This document shows positions 23,101-31,768 of a stretch of 64,000 bases of DNA, in pieces. Origin of the DNA: Cydia pomonella (Eukaryota; Arthropoda; Insecta; Lepidoptera; Tortricidae); assembly GCF_033807575.1 (NCBI RefSeq), contig NC_084710.1, positions 23,262,857 to 23,326,856 on the forward strand, written 5' to 3'. The position numbers were made by a program, and so were the translations under genes. Within the stretch, counting starts at the first letter, position 1. Each line of letters opens with the position of its first letter. The notes below the pieces were generated by a model that was not told the origin of the DNA, searched no databases, and was given only the letters and a program-made list of their open reading frames with translations.

Positions 23101-23326
23101 CCATACCCATGAGGACCTCCCCCGTCGCCGGGGCCACCAGCGCCACCCGGCCATCACTAGACCCTATCCAGTTGGGCCGAGGAGGGATAGCGTAAGGCTC
23201 CGCCACCGCAGCCAGTGCAACTCCCCACTCCGCCAGGTTCTGCATGAGCAGGTCCTGGGCAGGAATGGAGTGGTTGATGTTGCACTGCAACACCTCCCAA
23301 GGACCTTGTTGCGGGTGTGCTTGCAT
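20159..23326 (-). CDS. R1-clade ORF2: APE endonuclease and reverse transcriptase
   Basis: A 1055-residue intact polyprotein, matching the usual ~1050-residue length of R1-clade ORF2. Domains in order are as follows. The APE-type endonuclease spans roughly 1-230, with Asn16, Glu43, GDFNAK at 128-133 and SDH at 204-206. A linker follows to about 430. The reverse transcriptase includes KAPGPDG at 446-452, GYRPI at 506-510, motif A DIANAF at 579-584, GVPQGSVLGP at 634-643 and the catalytic YADD at 667-670. The C-terminal Cys-x2-Cys-x8-His-x4-Cys uses Cys956, Cys959, His968 and Cys973. All key catalytic residues visible to me are present. The ATG (23324-23326) overlaps the ORF1 stop as TAATG, so translation probably depends on termination-reinitiation from ORF1, as shown for SART1. 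The protein would nick the target and copy the element RNA in the nucleus. Confidence 0.95.
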   Translation of the reverse strand: MQAHPQQGPWEVLQCNINHSIPAQDLLMQNLAEWGVALAAVAEPYAIPPRPNWIGSSDGRVALVAPATGEVLMGMERGEGFVAAKWRGIIVVGVYFSPNLPPIAFQRCLEDLEGVVERADQVPILILGDFNAKSRAWGSPNTEPRGAEVEVWAAAVGLVLLNRGNAQTCVRWNGGSIVDLSFATPDLAARVAEWRVLEDEETLSDHLYIRMRVSPLQRATPSSPNSRRAGRGRFPRWALARLDREMAEEAAIIEAWNSPQTVPRGIDERAVHFRRSLETVCDASMPRARPARGKKQVYWWTPEIAVLRTAANNARRAYTRCRRRRHTAEEEELLRTALVDKKRALQQAIKKAKNEGWEEFLATLNRDPWGRPYRMVRNKLRSAPPMDSMEPELLQRVVEGLFPEAPDFIPPAMAPPAADPVEPIVPPPITDDEMEWAMDRVRATRKAPGPDGVPGKVLFLALKHLGNCLRSLLEDCLEEGRFPGCWKEGRLCLLRKEGRPADTPAGYRPIVLLDEVGKLFERILASRIQRHLVEMGPNLHDNQFGFRRGRSTIDAVAALRDFGVLATVHREGVVAVSLDIANAFGSLPYTVIGEALRYHGVPPYLRRVVEHYLTGRLVLYEQRGIRGARAMACGVPQGSVLGPLLWNLGYDWVLRGVQLPRMVTVCYADDTLVAVRGKELEEVLRRAAVATELTVQRIGLLGLRVALPKTEAMVLGRTRGWGQLPEGTRVRVGGESVQVKAHIKYLGLVLDRKWNFEEHFARLAPRLVGAASALGRLLPNLGGPNAPCRRLYAGVVRSMALYGSPIWAGRLTRRAKALLRRPQRFMAQRMVRAYRTTSHAAACLLAGTPAWELDAGVLAERYWQRAEARRRGEPTDAREVERLARAAAERLKERWRNALEDSRYGTRTIGAILPVMDEWLGRRKGALTFRVTQVVSGHGCFGHYLHKIQREPGPQCNECGAADDTAQHTLEECNRWAVERVALRAVTGVADLSLHSIIVAMLGSERKWEAVASFCEKVMSQKEKAEREREASANAPPLRRRRQGRGRRAHARLEP

Positions 23327-23328
23327 TA
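23324..23328 (-). promoter_or_regulatory. TAATG stop-start junction of ORF1/ORF2
   Basis: On the minus strand the ORF1 stop TAA and the ORF2 start ATG share one A (CAA TAATG CAA). The same UAAUG overlap couples translation of ORF1 and ORF2 in the silkworm element SART1. That mechanism is inferred here from the identical layout. Confidence 0.9.
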
Positions 23329-25584
23329 TTGGTCCATGGGTTGTCCCTCAATTACCTGTTGCGTCAGCGGGGGGCTTGGGTCAACGGCCGGGGTGGCCTT
23401 TCCTGGAGCCCCACGATTCCCATTGAGGGCTTCCATCCCCTTTACCTTAGGGGGGTTACAGGAGAAACCGCCCATCCTGTGCCCTGCTGGCAATTTCGCC
23501 TGGTGGCAGACTGCGCAGAAGGCCTCTGCTTGGCAGTCCGCTCCTCGGTGCCCCGGCTTGCTGCAGCGGAAGCACAGGTCTCCTCTTTCTACCGGGGAGG
23601 GGCACGTGGCCCTAGTGTGTCCGATGCCCAGACACTTAAAGCACCTGAGCCCCCCAGGTTCAAGTGCTTTGATTCGTGCGGACGACCACCCTATTGTCAC
23701 CCTCCCTGCCGACGCCGCAGCGCACGCCGCCTCTACAGGGCACTGTACAAGGGCCGAGCCAGCGCCGTTGTAGCCGATGCGGATATCCCCAACCCGGACA
23801 TTCGCATGCGAGCAACCCCCTTTGGCCGCAATCGCCCTAGCCACTGCTTCCGGTGTGGCAGCCTCGTCGAGGCCGGAGACTCGGAGACGAGCCATCTTGA
23901 CGGGTCTGTAGACCCGGGCCGCGTCTCCTATGGCTTCTTCCAGGCGCACCTTCAGAGCGTCGGCGGTGCGGCCATTATCTGCCCCCACCACCTCTAGAAT
24001 GCGGGCCCCATCCGCCGTCTTCCGCATATTAACATGCTCGAGGCCAATCTCCTCGAGCCGAAATGCTTGAGTGGCTCTCAGCATTACGGAGGCGTACGAC
24101 TCTTTGGTCTCGGGCTTGAGAGCTACCACTACCGCCGCGGTTTTCGGAACCGCCAGTTTTTTGGCTGCCGGGGCCGATGACTTGGCCGCATGTGTCGCCG
24201 AAGCGGCAGGAGGGGTGGCCTTCTTTTTCTTGCCCCGCTTCACCACCTGTGTCCATTCCCCACGCGTGGGGGGCGTCTGTGTGGGGGCTGCTGGTACCGG
24301 CTTGGGCCCAGCCGCCGCCGCTTTCTTATTCCGCTTGGTAGGCGCAGGTCTCGCAGGGGGCATGAGTGTCGCCCCTGTCGCAGCACCTTGTCTTCCGCTG
24401 CCTCCCAATTGCCCCCTGTTCGCCCTCAGCTGCGGGCTGGCTTGCTCCGGAGCGGCAGGCGCATTGTTTGGGCCCTCTGCCCTTTTTCTGTCTGCCGCTA
24501 GCGGCGGGCGGAGGATCGGCTCTGGAGGGAGGCGCCTCTGGACCTCCTGCAGCCTGGTGTTCACCATCCCTCCGATGGATACAAAAAGCTCCTTCTCCAA
24601 CTTCTTCCTGAAGGAGTCGAGAAGAGCCTCTACCTCGGCCCTTAGGCGGTCCCCTGGCCCATTAGGGTCCATGCCGTGGGCTGCCTGAGGTGCTATCATT
24701 CCCCTCTCGGAGAAGGCTTTCCGAAGCGCTTTTGTTTCCGATCGCATGAGGGCGAGTTCCTCCCGCATCCTTTTGTTATCCGCTCTGAGGGAGCGGATCT
24801 CCTCACTCTCATGCCGTGACTGCAGTTGCTCCATGGCGGCGTTAATAACGCTGCAAGCGTTGTTGATGGCGCCCCTCACGCACCCACTGATATCGGTGGA
24901 ATTCGCCGTTTGCTCCAAAACCGTCTGGGCAGCCTGGCGTGCCGCCTCAATGGGGTCCTTATCCCCTACCGGGGACGCCCGACCCTCGCTCTATTGGTCA
25001 TTGTCCATCAGCTCTTCGTCTTCCTCCTCGGAATCCCGGCCTACGTTGTTCCGCAGATTTTCGCGGGCGGCTGACAACCCGGCGTAGGTTCCAGTGGCCT
25101 TTTTCCTGCGGGTCGGAGTCTTTAGTTTAAGGCGAGGCGCGGCGCACCCTACACCGCCAACTTTCCTCCCCCTTCGAGCCGTGTTAATTTTCGGCGGCTC
25201 ATTATCGGGTTCCCCTTCGTCAGGGTGGACCCTTTTTGCCCCCGCCTTGAGCCCCCTGCGTCCTTGGGGCGCTTTTCCTCCCTGTGGGGACGTCTCTTGA
25301 ACCTCACCGGGCAAAATCTGGGAAACAGGGAGGCTGCCTCTACTCCCGTTAGTCGCCGCGTTGATTTCCCGGGTCGTTGATCGGGTGACTCGCATCGTCA
25401 TTATTTTCTGAGGATCAGTCCCCGAGCTTGTCGCCATCCGGTTCTCCTCGCCTTTGTCGTTGGCCTCGGTGCGCACGATCGGGGTGCCCACCTCCACCGC
25501 CAAATTTACAGTCTCCATTCCATTGCCATTGTCGTTTGTGTTTTCCGTCCGAGTTTTGTTTTTATTTTTTAGTTTATCTGCCAT
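23326..25584 (-). CDS. R1-clade ORF1 (gag-like), interrupted by one in-frame TAG
   Basis: One continuous frame of 752 codons from ATG at 25582-25584 to TAA at 23326-23328, broken only by TAG at 24991-24993 (codon 198). Beyond the TAG the same frame stays open without any other stop. The N-terminal part is rich in Lys, Asn, Thr and Glu. The part after the TAG holds a predicted coiled-coil stretch (SLRADNKRMREELALMRSET), an Ala/Pro/Lys-rich region, and near the C-terminus two classic knuckles, CFKC..GH..C and CFRC..GH..C (both C-x2-C-x4-H-x4-C), plus a variant third (CAVC..H..C). ORF1 proteins of this clade bind element RNA in RNPs, and ~700 residues is normal, so codon 198 is not a natural end. 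The TAG probably inactivates this copy, unless it is read through. Confidence 0.88.
24991..24993 (-). other. In-frame amber codon in ORF1
   Basis: The minus-strand context is GAC CAA TAG AGC GAG. Upstream CAA resembles known readthrough contexts, but the downstream AGC GAG does not fit the CAR-YYA consensus of strong readthrough signals. A single-base mutation of a sense codon is the simpler reading. Confidence 0.9.
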
Positions 25585-26200
25585 ATAGTTCCCACGAGTA
25601 TGGGACGAAAGGTTTGACGCACCGGGTAACGCCCATTCCGTAAAATGCGCCAGCTATGTACTGTGCAGGTCGCCAGGTATGCACAGGTTTTTACGACTTC
25701 GCTGTCGGGTTTTATAGAGTATCCTTCTCGCGGGCCGGCCAATTAAGGCAAGCCCTCCGATCCCAGCAACTCCCAACATACCACCATCGTGCCAACGGAT
25801 AGTGGTCTTTGAAGAAAGCACCAGGTTACGGGTTTCAAGGGAAGATGGCGAGTGCTCCCCTCGGAGCTCCTTTCGGAGCTCCCCCTGTTCCTCACATCCT
25901 CCCCCCCCCTTGCTCCCGGTAGCGTCACTCTCTCTTCGCCTGCCCGGTATGGGTAGCCCTGTCCGGTATAGCCTAGGAGATCATAGAGACACGCCAAGAG
26001 CACCCTTTCCCTCCCCTCCCGGGATATTTCCGGGTGTCGGGTTATTGGCAACACCGGTAAGCAATCCCACGCAAGAGATCACTTACCGTTGCCCCCAGGG
26101 CGCACCAGCCATAAGCCATTCCCTTGACTACGGATCAGCGAGGATCAATAGAAATTGGAATGACCCAGACCCTCGTGGAGGTTACCCGACCTAGCGCCCC
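25585..26200 (-). other. 5' UTR of the R1-clade element
   Basis: A GC-rich leader beginning ggggcgctaggtcgg on the minus strand. It contains a strong hairpin candidate (ggagctccgaaaggagctcc, near 25861-25882). R1-clade leaders carry internal promoters. None can be pinpointed here from sequence alone. Confidence 0.65.
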
Positions 26201-26214
26201 AAAACAACACAACC
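26201..26214. repeat. Target-site duplication, 5' side of the R1-clade element
   Basis: aaaacaacacaacc, identical to 19828-19841. Its presence at an untruncated 5' boundary supports a full-length insertion. Confidence 0.95.
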
Positions 26215-26228
26215 TAATCCTAATCTAA

Positions 26229-26395
26229 GGACCCTTCTCCAATGGAAAGCCACAAGGATTTCCACCAGAAAAGGGCCCTTATGTTTCATGTGCAATAAGA
26301 ACCAGTTTATCAGAATTTCTGTTAGAATTTCAGATAAAAAGGTCCTTATTGCACATGAAGCATAGGGACCCTTCTGTGATGGAAAGCCACAATTA
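26229..26395. mobile_element. Foldback element with repeated ends
   Basis: An inner inverted repeat pairs cttatgtttcatgtgcaata with tattgcacatgaagcatagg. The outer sequence ggacccttctcc.atggaaagcc recurs in direct orientation at the right (ggacccttctgtgatggaaa). A lone fragment of the same end (aggacccttctctgatggaa) lies at 28796-28816. Non-coding MITE-like repeat. Confidence 0.75.
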
Positions 26396-26716
26396 TGCTC
26401 ATGTTAGTGAATTGTCTCGATGAGTATTAGTTTCCCGTCGAAAGAAAAGTATAGTCAGCGATAAAAGCTTGTATCATTTTTTTTTAACTTACGTGTTTGC
26501 TGACAATGTTTTCGGACATATAGTCCAATAGTACTTACAATTGTACAGAGCAGGGATCTATGTATTTAACAAAATTTATCGAAATCTCATGGAAAATAAT
26601 ACGACAACAGAATAAAAATTGGCGCTAAAACTCTTTTTATCTGAAGATCTGGTTAAACACCACACACCAATAGCAATACCGTCAAAAAAACTGAGGGTCT
26701 TCATAAAATAGTACAT
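26396..26716. other. Non-coding spacer
   Basis: AT-rich. A tcagcgataaaagcttgtat piece near 26457 matches an end of the family F element. Confidence 0.4.
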
Positions 26717-26937
26717 TACGATACAAGTGCGAAAAATAGGAAATTCGAAACGAGTGGCGATAAATTAAAACACGACCGAAGGGAGTGTTTTAAATCGACA
26801 CGAGTTGCGAATTACCTATTCGCACATGTATCGTACAACGTTTTACAGTACATATGGCCCTTTAAATGTTCGACACAGTAACGTAATATGTTACTTCTCG
26901 CACTAGTGCTATAAAGTAGCCCCATATGTACTGTAAA
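26717..26937. mobile_element. Composite MITE-like repeat with two nested inverted pairs
   Basis: Pair one is tacgatacaagtgcgaa at 26717 against ttcgcacatgtatcgta ending 26835. Pair two, immediately right, is ttttacagtacatatggc against ccatatgtactgtaaa. The interior ttaaaacacgaccgaaggga is also familiar. I recognise the combined text as a very common lepidopteran repeat. The class (Helitron-like or MITE) is uncertain. Confidence 0.75.
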
Positions 26938-27569
26938 TGTATTAATTGCACCGATAAAAACTTTGCTAGAAATTAACAAAGACCAAACCGTTACACAAAG
27001 GAGAATGTTTAGGAGTGTCATTTGTTTAAATATGCGAAGGTAATGCGGAGTAGGTCGCCTTCCGTACCTTCCCTCCTCGGCAAATTGAAATTATTTTTTC
27101 ATTAAAACTGCTTCAGGTGAAGTTGAGAAGTTTTTAAAAGATAGATGACGTCGTGTTGAAATTTTAATAATGTTGTAAGTTGGTTGTTTGAAGTCTTCAA
27201 ACAGATTTTGAAGATAGTTCTTGTGGAATGCTCATTTTAAATATTCTTATATCCGCTATATATTCTTGGGGTATATTAGTTTTAAGTTTTAAGTTTGTTT
27301 GTGTTATTTTCACATAATACTAACAACTATGAAGCCTGATCTTCGAAATAAAGATATTTTATTATTATTTATTATTATAACGGATTAAGCTATATGTGGT
27401 CATTATAAATAAATATAAGTAGTGTGGCCAGCCAGCTTTTCGAATAGATTAACGCGGAAAATTTGAAGAATATAGGCGCAAAGGGTCGAGCTCCCATACA
27501 AAATACACGCGTTTTTCTACTGACAAACTTGGATATTTAAGTTCACATACATTTAGGTTCAGTATTTTT
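26938..27569. other. Non-coding stretch with a LINE-type tail
   Basis: At about 27345-27375 aataaagatattttattatt looks like a retroelement 3' tail. Otherwise nothing is recognised. Confidence 0.35.
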
Positions 27570-27773
27570 TTTTACACTACGTCGGTGGCAAACGAGCATA
27601 CGGCCCGCCTGATGGTAAGCAGTCTCCGTAGCCTATGTACGCCTGCAACTCCGGAGGAGTTACACGCGCGTTGCCGACCCTAATACTCCGCAACCTTGAG
27701 CTCTGGCAACCTTAGCCACCGGAAGGAACACGACACTATGATTAGGGTCTAGTGTTATTTGGCTGCGGTTTTT
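27570..27773 (+). mobile_element. GGCAAACGAGC-type repeat (family D)
   Basis: Contains acgtcggtggcaaacgagca, ccgcctgatggtaagcagtc, cgcgcgttgccgaccctaat and tagtgttatttggctgcggt, closely matching 19178-19400. It lies next to an RTE-like LINE tail. Confidence 0.85.
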
Positions 27774-27862
27774 ATTAAGTTTTTTATTGAGTTTAGTTTT
27801 ATTTTAATTTATATTTTATTAAATAAGTCACCTTTTTTAGATCATTTAAACACACATTTACT

Positions 27863-27988
27863 GTCTGGAATAGATCGCTTTTTAGCGATAAGACCGCCTG
27901 TTGTTTACCTCTTCTTTATGTGTTGTATTATTTGTACTGTTTCTGTATTGAGGTGTGCAATAAAGAGTATGTATTGTATTGTATTGTA
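27863..27988 (+). mobile_element. RTE-like LINE 3' end with conserved hairpin
   Basis: gatcgctttttagcgat forms a perfect hairpin and is followed by aagaccgcctgttg. Then come caataaagagta and a tattgtattgtattg tail. The same hairpin plus gcctgttg block occurs at 42570 and 57596. The hairpin and tail mark the 3' end of one LINE family. The RTE assignment is from familiarity with the lepidopteran repeat, not from coding sequence here. Confidence 0.7.
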
Positions 27989-28067
27989 AACAACATTATG
28001 ATCTCCAGGTATTCCTGAAGGAAATAATAGTGACTGATAGAAAGACGACCTTCAATACTAAAATACC

Positions 28068-28490
28068 CTAATCCCTTGAAGTATTTCCCCAAGTGCAGCG
28101 CAGCAGTTCGTGAAATAAGAGTGAAATCGTGTGTTTAGAGAACCGCCCGCCCCGCTGCGAAGCATTTGTCACATTCCGGGCGTAGAACTGACGCAACATC
28201 GATGTTCACTTATCGATGTTTTGTGACATCGACAAGCATAATGTAACTTACAGGTGGCGCTTTTATCGTCTGATATTGCGGCTGTCACTGTGTAACAACG
28301 TTCCCTAACCTTGAAGTATTTCCTCAAGTGAAGCTCAGCAATTCGTGAAACAAGAGTGAAATCGTGTGTTTAGAGAACCGCCCGCCCCGCTGCGAAGCAT
28401 TTGTCACATTCCGGGCGTAGAACTGACGCAACATCGATGTTCACTTATCGATGTTTTGTGACATCGGCAAGCAAATGTACTAACAGGAGG
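28068..28490 (+). repeat. Tandem duplication, period 235 bp
   Basis: Two copies (about 28068-28253 and 28303-28490). The core gtgaaatcgt starts at 28121 and 28356, and the next ~110 bases are almost identical (gagaaccgcccgccccgctg, cattccgggcgtagaactga, acatcgatgttcacttatcg). Only a stretch between copies differs. Each copy carries a CpG-rich block and two ATCGAT palindromes flanked by symmetric sequence. Confidence 0.9.
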
Positions 28491-29861
28491 CCAATTCAAA
28501 CATAAATTGTGACATCAAAATGGTCTCTTAATATTGTCAGTCGCCGGTTGGCCACCGTACCACCCAAATTTTCACCACACCACATTCGCACATATTGTTT
28601 TATCTCTGAGTAATGCTTATTCTATCGAGATCTGCAATAAATCATATTCTGATAGGCTTAACTGGTTTACAAAGTCGAGTTTCTACAAGTGGATTTCCAT
28701 CATAGAAAGGTCATTATGCTTAATTTTATTACATATTCCAACATAAGTTCTGATAGAATGGTCTTTTGCAATTAAGACGTGACGATGACGCATAGGACCC
28801 TTCTCTGATGGAAAGATACATATTTCAACTAAAATTGACCGTTCAGTAAGTTTCCAATAGAGCTGTCATTTTGATGTTGAGTTATAAAATAAATACCTAC
28901 AGGTGGTCCAAAAATACGTTGAAAAAGACTTCTGACTAAAAGGTCTTTTAAAAATGGCATTAAAAATTAAAACTAAAATCTTTGAAATAAAACATTTAAT
29001 TATCTTCAAATAACCTCCTATGTTTTTGATACACAAACGCACACATTTATGATAATTATCAAAAATATGCAGCAGTAAAAATGTCTTTTGGGTCACTTTA
29101 ATATAGTATTACGTATAATTTTTATATTATTGGTATTTGGTATGTTTCACTATCACTTTAGTACAACATATTAAAAATAATACCAACGCAAATCGACATT
29201 GACTTAATCGTCTATGTCCCCGCCCTAGCGACACACGTTGAGTTATGCAGTCTGGCGTCTAGCGAATATCGATGAATTATTGAGCTATTTACTTTACATC
29301 ACTATGCTCTGGAATATGCCGGTTCCCAAGCCCACCTGAGCGGAACGCTGCCAGCGACATTTATGATAGTTTTGCGATGAAACATGAAGGTTGCTTTTGA
29401 AAAAAGTATAATGGGAGTTTTATAGTAATATTCCGACACAAGACGGGGTTTAAGCATCAAATTTTAAACCTATATGGCTTTATTCCTAAAGCCTCAATTA
29501 GCTATTAATTGTTTGTCTTAATATTTGTTATTATGAGTTGTGTATTTGTATGAAAGGTATTAAAATATAAATTAACTAGTTGAAGCTTGTAGAGTTTTAT
29601 GAATAAGGGATAAGCTTTAGAATTTTGATTACTTGCGTTGCAATTCCGTTCAATGTCGATCATGTTTTTGAAATACTTTCACTGTTTAAATATGTTAACT
29701 GTTACAATGATCGGTAATTTGGTACTTAGCTAGTTTTGGTTGTATTCAATAAATTACACAAAATCATTAAAACATGTAAGTCTCAAACACAGCATATTTT
29801 TTTAAAATAAATTTTAATCATTGTACAATACAAAAAATAAATAATCCTAAACTATTGTATA
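28491..29861. other. Non-coding stretch
   Basis: Contains the short foldback fragment at 28796-28816 and otherwise no recognised gene or repeat. Confidence 0.4.
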
Positions 29862-29987
29862 GTCACGTCTGAAAATATCGATACGAAATATGTGCCAAAA
29901 ACATGTATACACTACCTTAATATATGGGCAATAAAGTCGTGTATACATATTTTTGGCACTTTTTATATAGATATTTTCAGACGTGAC
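29862..29987. mobile_element. Foldback MITE (126 bp)
   Basis: gtcacgtctgaaaatatcga pairs with atattttcagacgtgac, and the inner aaaaacatgtatacac pairs with gtgtatacatatttttg. Non-coding. Confidence 0.85.
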
Positions 29988-30221
29988 CGTACATGAACAT
30001 TAGGTAATAACAAAAAATAAAATTAACGATGAACAATGTCAAATAAATAAATAATTCAAACATGAAATAATCAAAAAACATGGGTTAATATCTTTTTCTC
30101 AAATAACTTAGTTGGAAATCATAGAACAGTTTATTTTAAAATCAATCTCTCACAATTATGACAAGTGATGCAAATTTATGTTGTAATTAGTTAATCTAAA
30201 GTTGAAAAGTGCAATTAAGCG

Positions 30222-30371
30222 TATAAATAAAAAATAAATATTATAGGACATTATTACACAAATTGACTAAGTCCCACAGTAAGCTCAATAAGGCTTGTGT
30301 TGAGGGTACTTAGACAACGATATATATAATATATAAACATTTATAAATAGGTACTTAAATACATAGAAAAC
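30222..30371 (-). mobile_element. SINE family A, 3' fragment
   Basis: The tail half only: ataaatattataggacatta, aataaggcttgtgttgaggg, stopping at aaatacatagaaaac. No head or B box. Confidence 0.88.
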
Positions 30372-31663
30372 TAATTATTGAAACGTTCCCATAATTTTTA
30401 ATAAAGAATCATTTATTACACAAATACATTTCGTCTTAGAATAAACTTTCAAGTGTGCTAAAAACAAAACACAAGTAAAAAAATTAATTTTTAATTATAT
30501 TATATAAAAAAATGATATTAAATAATTATACCATCTGCCCGGTTTGAGTGGATGTTTTTTTCATTCTTCACTATAATTTACGTAAGTGACGGCTTGATCT
30601 AACAGTTAAAATTAATTCTTCGGAGAAAATAATGTTCTAGTCTTCAATATTTTTTTTTTCGATTACGTCCTAATTGACCGACAGCTAGCAAATGTCTCCG
30701 TTTCAGCTTAGGCAAAACTGCTTTCGTATGTCCGGATGTTCTCCTCCGGATTTTCTTGAAATTTTGTGAACACGTTCAATAGTAAAATATAGTGATCAAT
30801 ATCCAGTGAGTGCTGCGAGGTTCAGGGAGAACAGTGCAGCTGCCAATTCGTCACTCTTTTAGCACCACCCGGGATTACGTGTAGGGTTATCTAAGGTAGT
30901 TCCTACGGACGTAGAGTAACATCGACCCCCTTAGATCTTCGATCGATTCAAGATTACAAGGTATTGGAGTGCCCCCTCACTAAATACCCAGGACACGCAG
31001 AAGATTTCGAGACCATCTCCTATGCAGCAGCTGCCTACCTGAAGCGGGCAAAAATTTAAAAACACTAACTGATCTGTATTTATTATATCTATTAATTTTG
31101 ACCATTTATTGATCCAGTAATGTAAAATATGCCATACGATAAATAAATAAGTAAAATATAATTCTTTTGTCGATTAAGTTTTTGGATTTTTTTTTAATGG
31201 CAGAATATACAATAGATTTAGTTAGTTTTAAGCTTATGCTCGCGAGGTCTACAGCTCATAGAGCCACTAGTATATTTATTTCGTTACTGTCAATACATTT
31301 TTTTTGTCCTTAGTATAAAAAACAATCCAAATTTATTTCTGTAATTCTGTTTCAAGAAAATATTGTATACATTTTTTGGATTTTTTCACGCAAGGTATGC
31401 AACATACATTTTATTTTCATCGCAACAACCTTTAAACCCAAAGTCCAATCTCAAAACACGTAAAACATCAAGGTGGCTGAAGGAGACGGATGGCGTAGAT
31501 AACTTATCTGATGCTATATAATGGAATCCAGGAGATGGGTTTTGTTTTGATGGCTAAGGTACGGGAGAAAAAGGGGAAAGTTTGGGGTTGATTGATGAAC
31601 TCACCCTTACCGATGAAATCTACTAGTAATTAGTGGAACTATTTTGTACACTTGTAATCTTGA
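30372..31663. other. Non-coding stretch before the second LINE
   Basis: AT-rich, with a more GC-rich block at 30800-31050 that I do not recognise. No 5' boundary of the LINE could be fixed. Confidence 0.35.
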
Positions 31664-31768
31664 ATGCGTTTGTATGCAGTTATGCAGTTACAGCTTTACC
31701 CCCGCCCGCCGCTACGGGTCGGATGCGTGAGAGATCGCTCCGCAGTTTTTAATCATAAAAGATATAAA

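Larger units (their letters stand above)
19842..26200 (-). mobile_element. Full-length R1-clade non-LTR retrotransposon
   Basis: A 6.36-kb GC-rich element on the minus strand. In element order it has a 616-base 5' UTR (25585-26200), ORF1 (23326-25584), ORF2 (20159-23326), a ~297-base 3' UTR (19862-20158) and a 20-base poly(A) (19842-19861). A perfect 14-bp duplication brackets it, the length also known for R1 in 28S rDNA. The ORF organisation (three C-terminal CCHC-type knuckles in ORF1, APE-type endonuclease, reverse transcriptase and CCHC in ORF2, TAATG junction) places it in the R1 clade, which includes TRAS and SART. It is inserted in single-copy-looking DNA, not rDNA or TTAGG repeats. 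The sharp base-composition contrast with its flanks and the nearly intact ORFs point to recent insertion. Subfamily name is not determined. Confidence 0.93.

Noticed and set aside
20271..24688. Many plus-strand and second-frame minus-strand open frames of 60-226 codons inside the R1-clade element
   Set aside because: They are by-products of GC-rich coding DNA on the opposite strand and have no domain signature.
24991..24993. Programmed stop-codon readthrough as the default reading
   Set aside because: The downstream codons do not fit known readthrough signals. A private mutation explains it more simply, so it is kept only as a testable alternative.
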